Notes under the pieces: generated by a model
Database searches by the model: none
Seen by the model: the letters and a program-made list of their open reading frames with translations, nothing else
Told to the model about the DNA's origin: nothing
In this document: one piece after another, positions 47,761 to 55,915 of the stretch
Layout: every line of letters begins with the position of its first letter
How positions within the stretch are numbered: the first letter of the stretch is position 1
NCBI GenBank assembly: GCA_900759015.1
Contig: CAAEUE010000019.1
Span: 1-64,000 of the forward strand
DNA: 64,000 bases
Reading direction: 5' to 3'
From: Clostridia bacterium
GTDB taxonomy: Bacteria > Bacillota > Clostridia > TANB77 > CAG-508
Made by a program: the position numbers and the translations under genes

Positions 47761-48498
47761 TCAATCAATACCTTTAAATTGAATATCCTTTGCGGCAAAG
47801 GTTCTTGCTAATTTAATAAGTAAATCTTGATAAGGAGTCCACTCTTCAACCGCCTCCCGCAACGTATACCCTATAATGCAAGTAGAATTGTCCATAGGGA
47901 TTAATGCAGAACCACCATATGGTCTTTCTTTATCATTTAATGTACAACCATTTGGTCCTAATAAAATACATTGTGATGGAGGCAATTCCTGTGTTATAAT
48001 TACAGGATCATTAATATTCCTTATCTTTAACAGCAGGGAATCATCTAGCCCTGTAAGAACATTGCTTATAGGTGATATTGAAGTATATCCTTTTGATAGT
48101 AACAAAAATAAACTGTCAAAAGATATTTCATCAAAATCCCTTGTAGAAAAATAACAACCTGTGTTCTTACAGCACATTCCGCCACATTTTTGGCATATAG
48201 AATGATCGATATTTTTGAGTTTTTTTAAGTCGCCTCTTTTTTTCTTAATATAAGCCACAACTTCAGCTATGAAGTTTAAAGCTGGTATTCCCCAACTATA
48301 CAAAACTAACATAACTTCTGGAAAAAGATCAATAAAGTCCATTTCTTCAATCTGATCTCCTTCATCATATTTCACTGGCAGCCATATTTTTGAATTTTCA
48401 GTTTTGATGCTTATAAAGCCAATTTCTTTCCGTTCAAATGCATCAAACAGTTTTTTAAAACTGAGTTGGAATGGTTCAATAAATTCAATTTCTGTCAT
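47761..48498 (-). CDS. Cysteine-cluster protein, paralog 3
   Basis: This 245-residue paralog of the 45908 protein has the same two-part layout. The N-terminal domain is FQLSFKKLFDAFERKEIGFI. The cysteine module is ICQKCGGMCCKNTGCYFS, then CILLGPNGC, KERPYGGSALIP and STCIIGYTLREAVEEW, ending DIQFKG. The identical order of domains and residues shows a tandem duplication. The strong reduction-type cysteine cluster suggests metal binding or redox sensing, and the variable N-terminal part may read a partner. Function is not known. It is a single-gene unit with its own promoter and terminator. Confidence 0.55.
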   Translation of the reverse strand: MTEIEFIEPFQLSFKKLFDAFERKEIGFISIKTENSKIWLPVKYDEGDQIEEMDFIDLFPEVMLVLYSWGIPALNFIAEVVAYIKKKRGDLKKLKNIDHSICQKCGGMCCKNTGCYFSTRDFDEISFDSLFLLLSKGYTSISPISNVLTGLDDSLLLKIRNINDPVIITQELPPSQCILLGPNGCTLNDKERPYGGSALIPMDNSTCIIGYTLREAVEEWTPYQDLLIKLARTFAAKDIQFKGID

Positions 48499-48609
48499 TT
48501 TATTATCCTCCTATATTTAGTGTTGTAATATTGTTTAATAAACAATATTAGCATCTTATGCTTACTCTCTCTTAATTTATTAGAGCTCATTCAGCAATAA
48601 TACAGTAAT

Positions 48610-48638
48610 ATTATACCATTTTTAAAACATTATGTAAA
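48610..48638 (-). promoter_or_regulatory. Promoter of the 47761 gene
   Basis: On the minus strand TTTACA (48633-48638), 17 bases, TATAAT (48610-48615). The leader is over 100 bases and contains a short inverted repeat (AATATTGTTTAATAAACAATATT around 48519-48551). Confidence 0.65.
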
Positions 48639-48691
48639 TAATAAGGATCTTTCCTTGATATCCATTTGTAAATCAGCATTTTTTACTCAAT

Positions 48692-48724
48692 AAAAAAGAA
48701 CTTCAAGGATGATCCTTAAAGTTC
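48692..48724 (-). terminator. Terminator of the pta-ackA operon
   Basis: GAACTTCAAGGA (48698-48709) pairs with TCCTTAAAGTTC (48713-48724) around a 3-base loop. The A run at 48692-48697 gives TTTTTT on the transcript. Confidence 0.85.
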
Positions 48725-48732
48725 AAAATCAA

Positions 48733-49923
48733 TTATTTTATTAATTCTAGTGTTTGTTTTGCTATCATTAGTTCTTCATCTGTTGGAACTACATATACCT
48801 TAATTTTAGAGTTATCAGAAGAAATTAATCTTTCTTCGCCTTTTACATCATTTCTTTCATCATCTATTTCTACACCTAAAAATTTTAAGTTTTCGCAAAT
48901 TCCTTTTCTAATATTCTTTTGGTTTTCTCCAATTCCTGCAGTAAATAGCATAACATCAAATCCATTCATTGCAACAGCACATTTAGCTATTTGTGCAGCA
49001 ATTAAATAATTGTGTATTTTTATTGCAAGTGCAGCTTGTTCATTTCCTTCTGCGGCTGCAGCTTCCATATCTCTACAGTCTTGTGTAACTCCTGATAATG
49101 CTAAAATACCAGATTCTTTATTTAGTATACGTTCCATTTCATCTGGTGTTAAACCTTCTTTTTTCATTATAAATGTAACTACAGATGGGTCTATATCACC
49201 AGAACGTGTACCCATTGGGATACCAGCAAGCGGTGTAAGTCCCATACTTGTTTCTACAGATTTACCACCTTGAACTGCACATATACTTCCACCTTGACCT
49301 AAATGGCAAGATATTATTCTTAAATCTTCTATTGGTTTTCCTTCTAATTCAGCTACACGATTAGCTACATATTGATGAGATGTACCATGGAACCCATATT
49401 TTCTAATACCATATTTTTCATAATATCTATATGGTATTGGATAAATATAATGTTCTTTTGGCATTGTTTGATGAAAAGCTGTATCAAATACAGCTACCAT
49501 TGGTTTATTTGGCATTAATTTTTGGGCTGCCCTAATTCCCATTATTGATGCAGGATTATGAAGAGGAGCTAAACTTGAACATTCTTCAATTGTTTTGATA
49601 ACTTCTTCATTGATAATTACAGGTTTATTAAATTTTTCACCACCATGTACAGTTCTATGGCCAATAGCATTTATTTCATCTAAAGAGTCAATTACTTTGT
49701 ATTCTGGTTTTACTAATTGATCTAATGAAAATTCTAATGCATCTTCATGATTTTGTACCGGTTTTTCTAACCTATACTTTTCTCCATTTACTTTATGTGT
49801 TAAGAATGAGTTTGGTTGACCTATTCTTTCAAAAGTTCCTTTTGCCATTACCTTTTCTGAAGCCATATCTATTAATTGATATTTTAATGATGAGCTTCCA
49901 CAATTAATTACTAAAATTTTCAT
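48733..49923 (-). CDS. ackA: Acetate kinase
   Basis: This enzyme converts acetyl phosphate and ADP to acetate and ATP, the last step of acetate fermentation. It has 396 residues, normal length. ASKHA-fold motifs include VINCGSSSLKYQLID at the start, GHRTVHGGEKF, FDTAFHQTMP with the catalytic acidic and His residues, GFHGTSHQYV and LGQGGSICAV. It starts behind TTGGAGG, 18 bases after pta, so both are one operon. Confidence 0.98.
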   Translation of the reverse strand: MKILVINCGSSSLKYQLIDMASEKVMAKGTFERIGQPNSFLTHKVNGEKYRLEKPVQNHEDALEFSLDQLVKPEYKVIDSLDEINAIGHRTVHGGEKFNKPVIINEEVIKTIEECSSLAPLHNPASIMGIRAAQKLMPNKPMVAVFDTAFHQTMPKEHYIYPIPYRYYEKYGIRKYGFHGTSHQYVANRVAELEGKPIEDLRIISCHLGQGGSICAVQGGKSVETSMGLTPLAGIPMGTRSGDIDPSVVTFIMKKEGLTPDEMERILNKESGILALSGVTQDCRDMEAAAAEGNEQAALAIKIHNYLIAAQIAKCAVAMNGFDVMLFTAGIGENQKNIRKGICENLKFLGVEIDDERNDVKGEERLISSDNSKIKVYVVPTDEELMIAKQTLELIK

Positions 49924-49941
49924 AAAAAACCTCCAATAAAT

Positions 49942-50949
49942 TTATTTATCTTGTTCTTGTGCTTGTACAGCAGTAATTGCTACAACGCCTTCTATGTCTT
50001 TACTGCTACAACCTCTTGATAAATCATTAACTGGTTTTGCAATACCTTGACATAGTGGACCATATGCTTCTGCTTTTGCAAGTCTTTGAACTAGTTTATA
50101 ACCTATATTTCCAGCATTTAAGTCTGGGAAAATTAAAATATTTGCTTCACCTTTTAAAGGACTTCCTTTAGCTTTATATTCTGCAACTTCTGGAATTATT
50201 GCAGCATCCAATTGTAATTCTCCATCTACTAATAAGTCTGGAGCTTTTTCTTTTACTAAATTTGTTGCTTTTATTACCTTTTCAGTTAATTCAGATTTTG
50301 CACTACCATGTGAAGAATATGAAAGCATTGCTATTTTAGGTGTTTTACCTGTTAATAGTTCGAAACTTTTACTAGATGATATTGCTATTTCAGATAATGC
50401 ATCACTATCTGGATTTTCGTTTAAACCACTATCTGAAAATAGAAATACACCATTTTCTCCATATGCACAATTAGGCACAATCATCATAAAAAAAGCAGAT
50501 ACTAATTTAGTGCCAGGTGCTGTTTTTAATATTTGAAGTGCTGGTCTTAAAGTATCTGATGTAGAATGAACAGCTCCAGAAACTAATCCATCTGCATAAC
50601 CTTGTTTAACCATCATCATTCCAAAATAAATATTATCTAACATAAATTCTTTTGCTTTTTCTATTGTCATTCCTTTATGTTTTCTTAATTCATAAAATTG
50701 TTCTACAAATTCATTATAATTTTCAGAATTATTAGGATCTACAATTTCTGCTTCTTCAATGTTATCTAGACTAAGTTCTTTTGCTCTTTCTAATATTTTA
50801 TTTCTATTTCCTATTAATATTATTTCTGCAAATTTTTGTTTTAATACTTCTGATGTAGCTTTTAATGTTCTATCATCATCTGATTCTGGAAGTACTATCT
50901 TTTTTATATCTTTTTTTGCTCTATTTTTAATTTCATCTATAAAAGCCAT
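49942..50949 (-). CDS. pta: Phosphate acetyltransferase
   Basis: This enzyme forms acetyl phosphate from acetyl-CoA and phosphate for ackA. The 335-residue protein is the short form without regulatory domains. Recognisable are KIVLPESDDDRTLKATSEVL near the start, DGLVSGAVHSTSDTLRPAL with substrate-binding residues, SYSSHGSAKSELTEKV and NAGNIGYKLVQRLAKAEAYG. It starts behind AAAGGAGG. With ackA it gives ATP by substrate-level phosphorylation, as expected in an anaerobe. Confidence 0.97.
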   Translation of the reverse strand: MAFIDEIKNRAKKDIKKIVLPESDDDRTLKATSEVLKQKFAEIILIGNRNKILERAKELSLDNIEEAEIVDPNNSENYNEFVEQFYELRKHKGMTIEKAKEFMLDNIYFGMMMVKQGYADGLVSGAVHSTSDTLRPALQILKTAPGTKLVSAFFMMIVPNCAYGENGVFLFSDSGLNENPDSDALSEIAISSSKSFELLTGKTPKIAMLSYSSHGSAKSELTEKVIKATNLVKEKAPDLLVDGELQLDAAIIPEVAEYKAKGSPLKGEANILIFPDLNAGNIGYKLVQRLAKAEAYGPLCQGIAKPVNDLSRGCSSKDIEGVVAITAVQAQEQDK

Positions 50950-51036
50950 TTTAATCCTCCTTTTAGTTTTGTTGGCTAAGAATTATCGCCTCTTCAATTA
51001 TATATTAGTATTTTTTTATTGGCAAGGTTAAATATA

Positions 51037-51699
51037 TTAATTTATAAACTTTACTTTATCATCATTTGAATCAGAAATTATGCTTATATTACCATCTATA
51101 ATTTTTAATGCTTGTAAATTTTTTAGACCTACTCCTTGTACATCTTTGGTTCGCTTCATAATTCTTTCTAATTCCTCTTCTCTTCCATCTAAATTATAAT
51201 GAGGACATACTAATAAATCAACTAAACCAATTCCCTTTACTTTAGTTAGTTTAAATTCTTTATATTTTCTTGCATCAGATAACCCATATTTACAAATAGC
51301 TATTGCTCCGGCACTAAGACCACAAATTACTTTTCCATCATTATAAGCCTCTTCTAATAGAGAAATCATATCATATTGCTTTAAAATCTTCATTAGCTCT
51401 AAAGTATTTCCGCCACCCATATAAATTATATCTGCATTATTAAATCTTTCTAGAATTAATTCTCGATTGTCTAATTCCTTTTTAAGAATAGTTTTAGATA
51501 TACATCCTAGGTTCCTATAATTTCTTTTTATAACTCTAAAATATGATTCTATATGGTTTACATTTGCAAAACCAAGAAAAAGAAAGTTTGGCGATTGTTT
51601 GTTCGCTAAAGCAACAATTTCCTTATCTATTTTTTGTGTTTCATATTCCGTCCCCTTTCTTCCTATTTCTCCACCGCCAATTATAACAGCTTTTTTCAT
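51037..51699 (-). CDS. Peptidase E-like protein (S51 family)
   Basis: This 220-residue class I glutamine-amidotransferase-like serine peptidase begins MKKAVIIGGGEIG. The nucleophile is in VICGLSAGAIAIC, the typical G-x-S-A-G-A elbow of peptidase E and cyanophycinase-like proteins. The conserved YMGGGNTLELMKIL is upstream and GLGLVDLLVCPHYNL, here GIGLVDLLVCPHYN, is downstream. Peptidase E cuts Asp-X dipeptides. The ATG at 51699 is preferred over 51708, which lies too close to AAGGAG. It is last in the trmB-ispG run. Confidence 0.85.
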   Translation of the reverse strand: MKKAVIIGGGEIGRKGTEYETQKIDKEIVALANKQSPNFLFLGFANVNHIESYFRVIKRNYRNLGCISKTILKKELDNRELILERFNNADIIYMGGGNTLELMKILKQYDMISLLEEAYNDGKVICGLSAGAIAICKYGLSDARKYKEFKLTKVKGIGLVDLLVCPHYNLDGREEELERIMKRTKDVQGVGLKNLQALKIIDGNISIISDSNDDKVKFIN

Positions 51700-51712
51700 A
51701 TCTACCATCTCC

Positions 51713-52660
51713 TTATAAAGATTGTTCTGAATCGTCTAGTTTTCTTTTTCTTTCTGCAATAGCTCTTCTTAGTAATTTTACTTCCTTTTCTGTACCTCTA
51801 ACTCCCAATCTTAATCCTTCTTCTTGTAATTCTGAAATTTTCTCTATATCTACATTTAAAAATCGTTTATGCTTATTAGAATATAAAAATACAGTTGGAT
51901 CCTGCTCTCTTATAAATATACAACTTGTATATTCTTCTTGACTCATTTTACAAGGAAAGATATAAAGCTTTTTCCAAATTTCATTTTCTGCTAAACTGGT
52001 TAGCATTTTATAATAAAAAGAATATTGTTGCATATATCCCATATTAGCTGAAATATTAATTATATTCTCATCACCTATAAATTTTGTTACTCTATCTTTT
52101 AATGGTAAATCAGATAAATCAGCTATAACAGAGTTTATAACCCCATCATTATATTCTCCAGTCTCACTTGTATATCCGATGTTTCTATCTGCCCTTTCTA
52201 ATTCTTCTGTTGGAATCTCGGTTAATAAAATATATTCATCATCAGTTGTGCCAAAATGTCTTGTTCTCCTACCAGTTTGTATGAATTCTAAATCAGCCTG
52301 TAAGTCAAGCTTTATCCTATCGCCATTTTTTAAAGTAAGAATATTAAACACATGTTCTAATTCTTTTGGTTCATGTGTAACTGTACAATTATATCCTAAT
52401 TTTTTAAAAATATATTCGCATTGTCTAGCTAACGAATAACATATAATTTCTCTCTCATCAAGCCTATCTTCAACTCCAATTCTCTTTTTAGCTAAACTAT
52501 ATATTTGCTTTTTAGTCGCTGTATTTCCAAAATAGTATCTTACATCAAAAGTCTTGTTTTTTCCGATTTCTATATAAATTTTTCTAATAAAACTTAGCTC
52601 ATCCAATTCTTGGTATTCTGGATTTGTTTGAAATTCATGTAATAGTTCTTTTACTTTCAA
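51713..52660 (-). CDS. Transglutaminase-like cysteine protein
   Basis: This unrecognised 315-residue cytoplasmic protein has residues that fit the papain/transglutaminase core in order. They are a Cys in EIICYSLARQCEYIFKKLGY near residue 94, a His in EPKELEHVFNILTLKNG, and an Asp in IKLDLQADLEF. That is the C-H-D triad layout of transglutaminase-like peptidases. The last third is helical and basic (LRRAIAERKRKLDD). It starts 4 bases after ispG and is 13 bases before the peptidase E gene, so it is translated with them. A peptidase or thiol-transferase role is inferred only. Confidence 0.55.
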   Translation of the reverse strand: MKVKELLHEFQTNPEYQELDELSFIRKIYIEIGKNKTFDVRYYFGNTATKKQIYSLAKKRIGVEDRLDEREIICYSLARQCEYIFKKLGYNCTVTHEPKELEHVFNILTLKNGDRIKLDLQADLEFIQTGRRTRHFGTTDDEYILLTEIPTEELERADRNIGYTSETGEYNDGVINSVIADLSDLPLKDRVTKFIGDENIINISANMGYMQQYSFYYKMLTSLAENEIWKKLYIFPCKMSQEEYTSCIFIREQDPTVFLYSNKHKRFLNVDIEKISELQEEGLRLGVRGTEKEVKLLRRAIAERKRKLDDSEQSL

Positions 52661-52664
52661 TATT

Positions 52665-53729
52665 TTAACCTTCTATCATTTTTAATATTTCTTCTTTTAA
52701 TTCATTTACAATATTTTCTTGAGGAATTTTTCTAATTATTTTTCCCTTTTTAAATAATAAACCTTCTTTCATTCCACCAGCAATGCCTATATCTGCATTA
52801 CTAGCTTCTCCTGGTCCATTTACTGCACATCCCATAACAGCAACAGTTATATCACTATTTATAGTTTGTAAAAATTCTTCCACTTCTTTTGCCATTGGTA
52901 TTAAATCTATTTGTGTTCTACCACAAGTAGGACATGAAACTAATGTTGGAACATTATTATACAAATTACAATCTTTTAATATTTCTTTTACAACCTTAAT
53001 TTCTTCTATAGGATCATCTGATAAAGAAACTCTTATTGTATCACCTATTCCTTCTCTTAATAAAATTCCAAGTCCAATACTTGATTTTATAGTTCCACTA
53101 AATGCTGTTCCAGCTTCTGTTATTCCTAAATGTAATGGATATTTAAAAGTTTTAGCTGCCTCTTCATAGCTTTCTATACATAAGTCTAAATTAGAAGCCT
53201 TTAAAGATATTGCTATATCATAAAAATCTAAGTCTTCTAATATTTGTACATGTCTTTTTGCACTTTCTACCATTGCTTTTGCTGTAGGCTTACCACCATA
53301 CTTTGCTAACAAATCTTTTTCTAAAGATCCTGCATTAACTCCTATTCTTATAGGAACATTATATTCTTTGCACTTGTCTACGACAACTTTTACTTTTTCC
53401 TTACCACCAATATTACCTGGATTAATTCTTACTTTATCTACTCCAGCTTCTATAGCACATATTGCAATTTTATAGTCAAAATGAATATCTGCTACTATTG
53501 GTATATGTATTTGTTCTTTTATATCTTTTATTGCTTTTGCATCCTCCATATCTAAACATGCAACACGTATTATTTCACAACCAGCTTTTTCTAATTCTAA
53601 TATTTGTTTAACTGTTGACGCTACATCTTTTGTTTTAGTATTTGTCATAGATTGAATAATTACTTTGTTTTGACCACCTATTTGCACATTACCAACTTTT
53701 ATAGGTCTAGTTTCAGTTCTTTTATACAT
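52665..53729 (-). CDS. ispG: 4-hydroxy-3-methylbut-2-enyl diphosphate synthase IspG
   Basis: This [4Fe-4S] enzyme of the MEP isoprenoid pathway reduces methylerythritol cyclodiphosphate. The 354-residue protein shows the TIM-barrel start VIIQSMTNTKTKDVASTV. The C-terminal cluster cysteines are in LVSCPTCGRTQIDL and VAVMGCAVNGPGEASNADIG. It is the short bacterial form without the plant insertion. ATG 53729 follows GGAGGATGTT, while the in-frame ATG at 53741 lies on the trmB stop region. It is between trmB and the transglutaminase-like gene. Confidence 0.97.
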   Translation of the reverse strand: MYKRTETRPIKVGNVQIGGQNKVIIQSMTNTKTKDVASTVKQILELEKAGCEIIRVACLDMEDAKAIKDIKEQIHIPIVADIHFDYKIAICAIEAGVDKVRINPGNIGGKEKVKVVVDKCKEYNVPIRIGVNAGSLEKDLLAKYGGKPTAKAMVESAKRHVQILEDLDFYDIAISLKASNLDLCIESYEEAAKTFKYPLHLGITEAGTAFSGTIKSSIGLGILLREGIGDTIRVSLSDDPIEEIKVVKEILKDCNLYNNVPTLVSCPTCGRTQIDLIPMAKEVEEFLQTINSDITVAVMGCAVNGPGEASNADIGIAGGMKEGLLFKKGKIIRKIPQENIVNELKEEILKMIEG

Positions 53730-53740
53730 AACATCCTCCA

Positions 53741-54406
53741 TTATTTTTTTGTTAATTTAGCTATTAAAGCTTTTATCTTTATTCCTTTTTCTGAGAACAT
53801 TTTTTCATGTTCTGTTTGGATGTCTTCCCAATCAGTCTCAAAATGTAAATCATAGGTTAGTTTTATAATTTCAAAACCGCTCTCTTTAAAATAGTTTATG
53901 CTAGATTCAAATAAGTCATCATCATCAGTTTTAAAATGTATTTCTCCACCTGCTACTAGAAATTCTTTATACTTCTCTAATTGCCTTGTATGTGTTAATC
54001 TTTTCTTTCTATGTTTTCCTCTAGGCCAAGGATTACAAAAATTAATATAAATTCTTTCTATATTATCATTATTATTCATTATTAATAGAATTCGTTCTAT
54101 ATCAAATCTAGTAAGAATAACATTGTCTGGTTCTTTATGATTGGCTTCAAATTCTTGTTCTACATTTCTCTTGGCTAGTCCTAACATAGCATCTACTAAA
54201 TCTATGGCAATATAGTTTATATCCGGATTTTGTAAAGCTATTTGTGATATAAAATTACCTTTACCACATCCAAGTTCTAAATGTATAGGATTATTCGTAT
54301 TTTTGAAAGCTGTTTTCCATTTTCCTTTATAATCTTCTGGATTATCTATATAAAATTTGCAAGCCTCTAATTCTGGCCTTGCCCATGGTTTAAATCTAAT
54401 TCTCAT
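53741..54406 (-). CDS. trmB: tRNA (guanine-N7-)-methyltransferase TrmB
   Basis: This SAM-dependent enzyme methylates G46 of tRNA. The 221-residue protein begins MRIRFKPWARPELEACKF. The SAM site is HLELGCGKGNFI, the acidic IAIDLVDAMLGLAKRN follows, and the family motif is INFCNPWPRGKHRKKRLTH. ATG 54406 follows GGAGG. The longer frame from 54436 includes repeat-D sequence. It heads the run trmB-ispG-transglutaminase-like-peptidase E, with gaps of 4 to 13 bases. Confidence 0.95.
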   Translation of the reverse strand: MRIRFKPWARPELEACKFYIDNPEDYKGKWKTAFKNTNNPIHLELGCGKGNFISQIALQNPDINYIAIDLVDAMLGLAKRNVEQEFEANHKEPDNVILTRFDIERILLIMNNNDNIERIYINFCNPWPRGKHRKKRLTHTRQLEKYKEFLVAGGEIHFKTDDDDLFESSINYFKESGFEIIKLTYDLHFETDWEDIQTEHEKMFSEKGIKIKALIAKLTKK

Positions 54407-54420
54407 TTTATTCCTCCAAT

Positions 54421-54468
54421 CGGGATATAGGATCAATCCGGGATCTGGGGATGTTCCTTTTTTCCCTA
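54421..54468 (-). repeat. Dispersed GGGATTT/GGGACGTTCC repeat, site D
   Basis: CGGGATATAGGATCAATCCG and GGGATCTGGGGATGTTCC lie side by side and end in TTTTTTCCC. CGGGAT/ATCCCG-type pairing is partial. It lies just upstream of trmB, within the longer ORF that would otherwise be taken for its start. Confidence 0.55.
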
Positions 54469-54502
54469 TTATTTTGCATATCTATTATATCTAATTAAGC
54501 AT

Positions 54503-54533
54503 AAAAAAACAACCAAAACTTAAGTTCTAGTTG
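54503..54533 (-). terminator. Terminator of the 54534 gene
   Basis: A 24-base near-palindrome (54510-54533, CAACCAAAACTTAAGTTCTA and on) is followed on the transcript by TTTTTTT (54503-54509). It starts right at the gene's stop codon. Confidence 0.8.
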
Positions 54534-54842
54534 CTATTGTATAGGGGTAATCTCGTATTTCATATCCTCTATTATATCTTTCATTACAATAGGTGTAACA
54601 TAGTTTTCTTTTAACTTATCTATAATTGAAATTACTTCAGTCTCATTTTCTGATATGTCATCTATGTTTCCTACTTCTCTTGTCATTTTCGAATCCTCAT
54701 TATATTGAATTTTTACTATTTCTATTCCATAACTTTTATTCTCATAGGTTAAATAATACAGCAAACTCACTGGATGTTCTACTCCTAATTCAATCATTAA
54801 CTTTGGATCGAAAAATATCCCTCCACAAAATCTTTTACTCAT
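54534..54842 (-). CDS. Hypothetical protein, DUF6514-like
   Basis: This 102-residue soluble protein contains LYYLTYENKSYGIEIVKIQY, an Asp/Glu-rich middle (NIDDISENETEVISIIDKL), and ends YEITPIQ. It resembles the small DUF6514 proteins found across Clostridia, whose role is unknown. I am only fairly sure of that. It starts behind GGAAGGGG at 10 bases, has its own promoter (TTGACG-18-TATAAG) and terminator, and is a single-gene unit. Confidence 0.6.
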   Translation of the reverse strand: MSKRFCGGIFFDPKLMIELGVEHPVSLLYYLTYENKSYGIEIVKIQYNEDSKMTREVGNIDDISENETEVISIIDKLKENYVTPIVMKDIIEDMKYEITPIQ

Positions 54843-54924
54843 TTGTTTATTACCCCTTCCTTTCTTTTCTTAAGTTAAAATCGTAAAGAATTTTAGCTTG
54901 TATATTCTACTGTATACCTATAAC

Positions 54925-54954
54925 CTTATAAAAGCAAGCATTTTCGTTCGTCAA
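54925..54954 (-). promoter_or_regulatory. Promoter of the 54534 gene
   Basis: On the minus strand TTGACG (54949-54954), 18 bases, TATAAG (54925-54930). The leader is about 75 bases. Confidence 0.5.
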
Positions 54955-54987
54955 TTTTTTTACTTTTTGACTTTTTTCGACAAAATA

Positions 54988-55035
54988 AAAACCCATAGAT
55001 TAATTACGTTATTACATATTTAATCTATGAGTTTT
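54988..55035 (-). terminator. Terminator of the 55041 gene
   Basis: AAAACCCATAGATTAA-type arm (to 55003) pairs with TTAATCTATGAGTTTT (55019-55035). The transcript then reads TTTTATTTTG. Confidence 0.75.
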
Positions 55036-55040
55036 ATTAT

Positions 55041-55655
55041 TTATACTGCTTCTGCATAATACTTAATTATTTTATTATTAATTTCGCTATCTGATGCGTT
55101 TAAAATCTTGTTATAATTTTTTGCTTTCTTATATATTTTTATTATTTTGTTAATTCCATATATATTAATTAATGATAAAGTAATAAAATATGCATCACTA
55201 AAAGATTTTATATCATTAATATTTAATTTTTGATACGAATAAGTTGTTTTTGCGTCATTTAATCCGAAAAGATATGTTGTAATATCTAACCAATTAGGAA
55301 TGTCATCAAAATTATCTGCAAGAATCATATCTGCAACAGATTTTTGTGCTATTTTCATAATATCACTATACGAATGAACATTTCCTGGGTTTAAAGGTGT
55401 TACTAATTTTAAATTTCCATCTTCACCTTCTAATGATACTTCCCATTCTTCTCTTTTTTCACCAAAAACTTCTTTATGTAATTCTTCTACACTATTATAT
55501 AAGTAGATTATAATTTTTCTGTCATAATTTTTTAATTTAAATAAACTTGTGATAGTTTCATATGCAATTAGTACTTGGTTCATAAGTTCGAGCACACACG
55601 GCTCATTCTCGTCACTATATTGAATTTGGATATTACCATCATCAAATTTCTTCAT
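55041..55655 (-). CDS. Hypothetical protein, possible inactive gluzincin-like peptidase fold
   Basis: This 204-residue soluble protein is not assigned by me to a known family. The order of elements recalls peptidase-MA-like metallopeptidases. A strand-rich start (IIIYLYNSVEELHKEVFG) is followed by a helix (SYSDIMKIAQKSVADMILA) where HExxH would sit, and DDIPNWLDITTYLFG where the N-x-P-x-W-L-x-E-G-x-A segment would sit. The metal-binding His and Glu are absent, so if related it is a pseudo-enzyme. The start follows AAGGAG. Single-gene unit. Confidence 0.5.
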   Translation of the reverse strand: MKKFDDGNIQIQYSDENEPCVLELMNQVLIAYETITSLFKLKNYDRKIIIYLYNSVEELHKEVFGEKREEWEVSLEGEDGNLKLVTPLNPGNVHSYSDIMKIAQKSVADMILADNFDDIPNWLDITTYLFGLNDAKTTYSYQKLNINDIKSFSDAYFITLSLINIYGINKIIKIYKKAKNYNKILNASDSEINNKIIKYYAEAV

Positions 55656-55849
55656 TTATATAAATCACTCCTTAATTTCTTAGTACATTTATATTATATA
55701 TTATTTTATTTGTCGTGTCTACTTTTAATAATATAAAACCTTAATAAGTTTACTGCATTACTTCTAAAAATATATATTTTATGTAAAATTTATTAATTGA
55801 ACTACATAAAAGAACTGGTTCGTAAAAACAATTACTTTTTCACTTAAAA

Positions 55850-55901
55850 TAGGGATTTAAGGACCGTCCCCAAATCCCGAAGGGACATCCCTAAATCCCG
55901 A
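55850..55901. repeat. Dispersed palindromic repeat, site E
   Basis: GGGATTT (55852-55858) pairs with AAATCCC (55872-55878) around AAGGACCGTCCCC. A second unit, AAGGGACATCCCTAAATCCCG, follows. It lies between the Sua5 gene end and the 55041 gene. Confidence 0.7.
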
Positions 55902-55915
55902 CAAGGACACCAAAA

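Noticed and set aside
54407..54436. Longer TrmB start (10 extra residues)
   Set aside because: The extension overlaps repeat site D and lacks a ribosome site, while ATG 54406 has GGAGG at the right distance.
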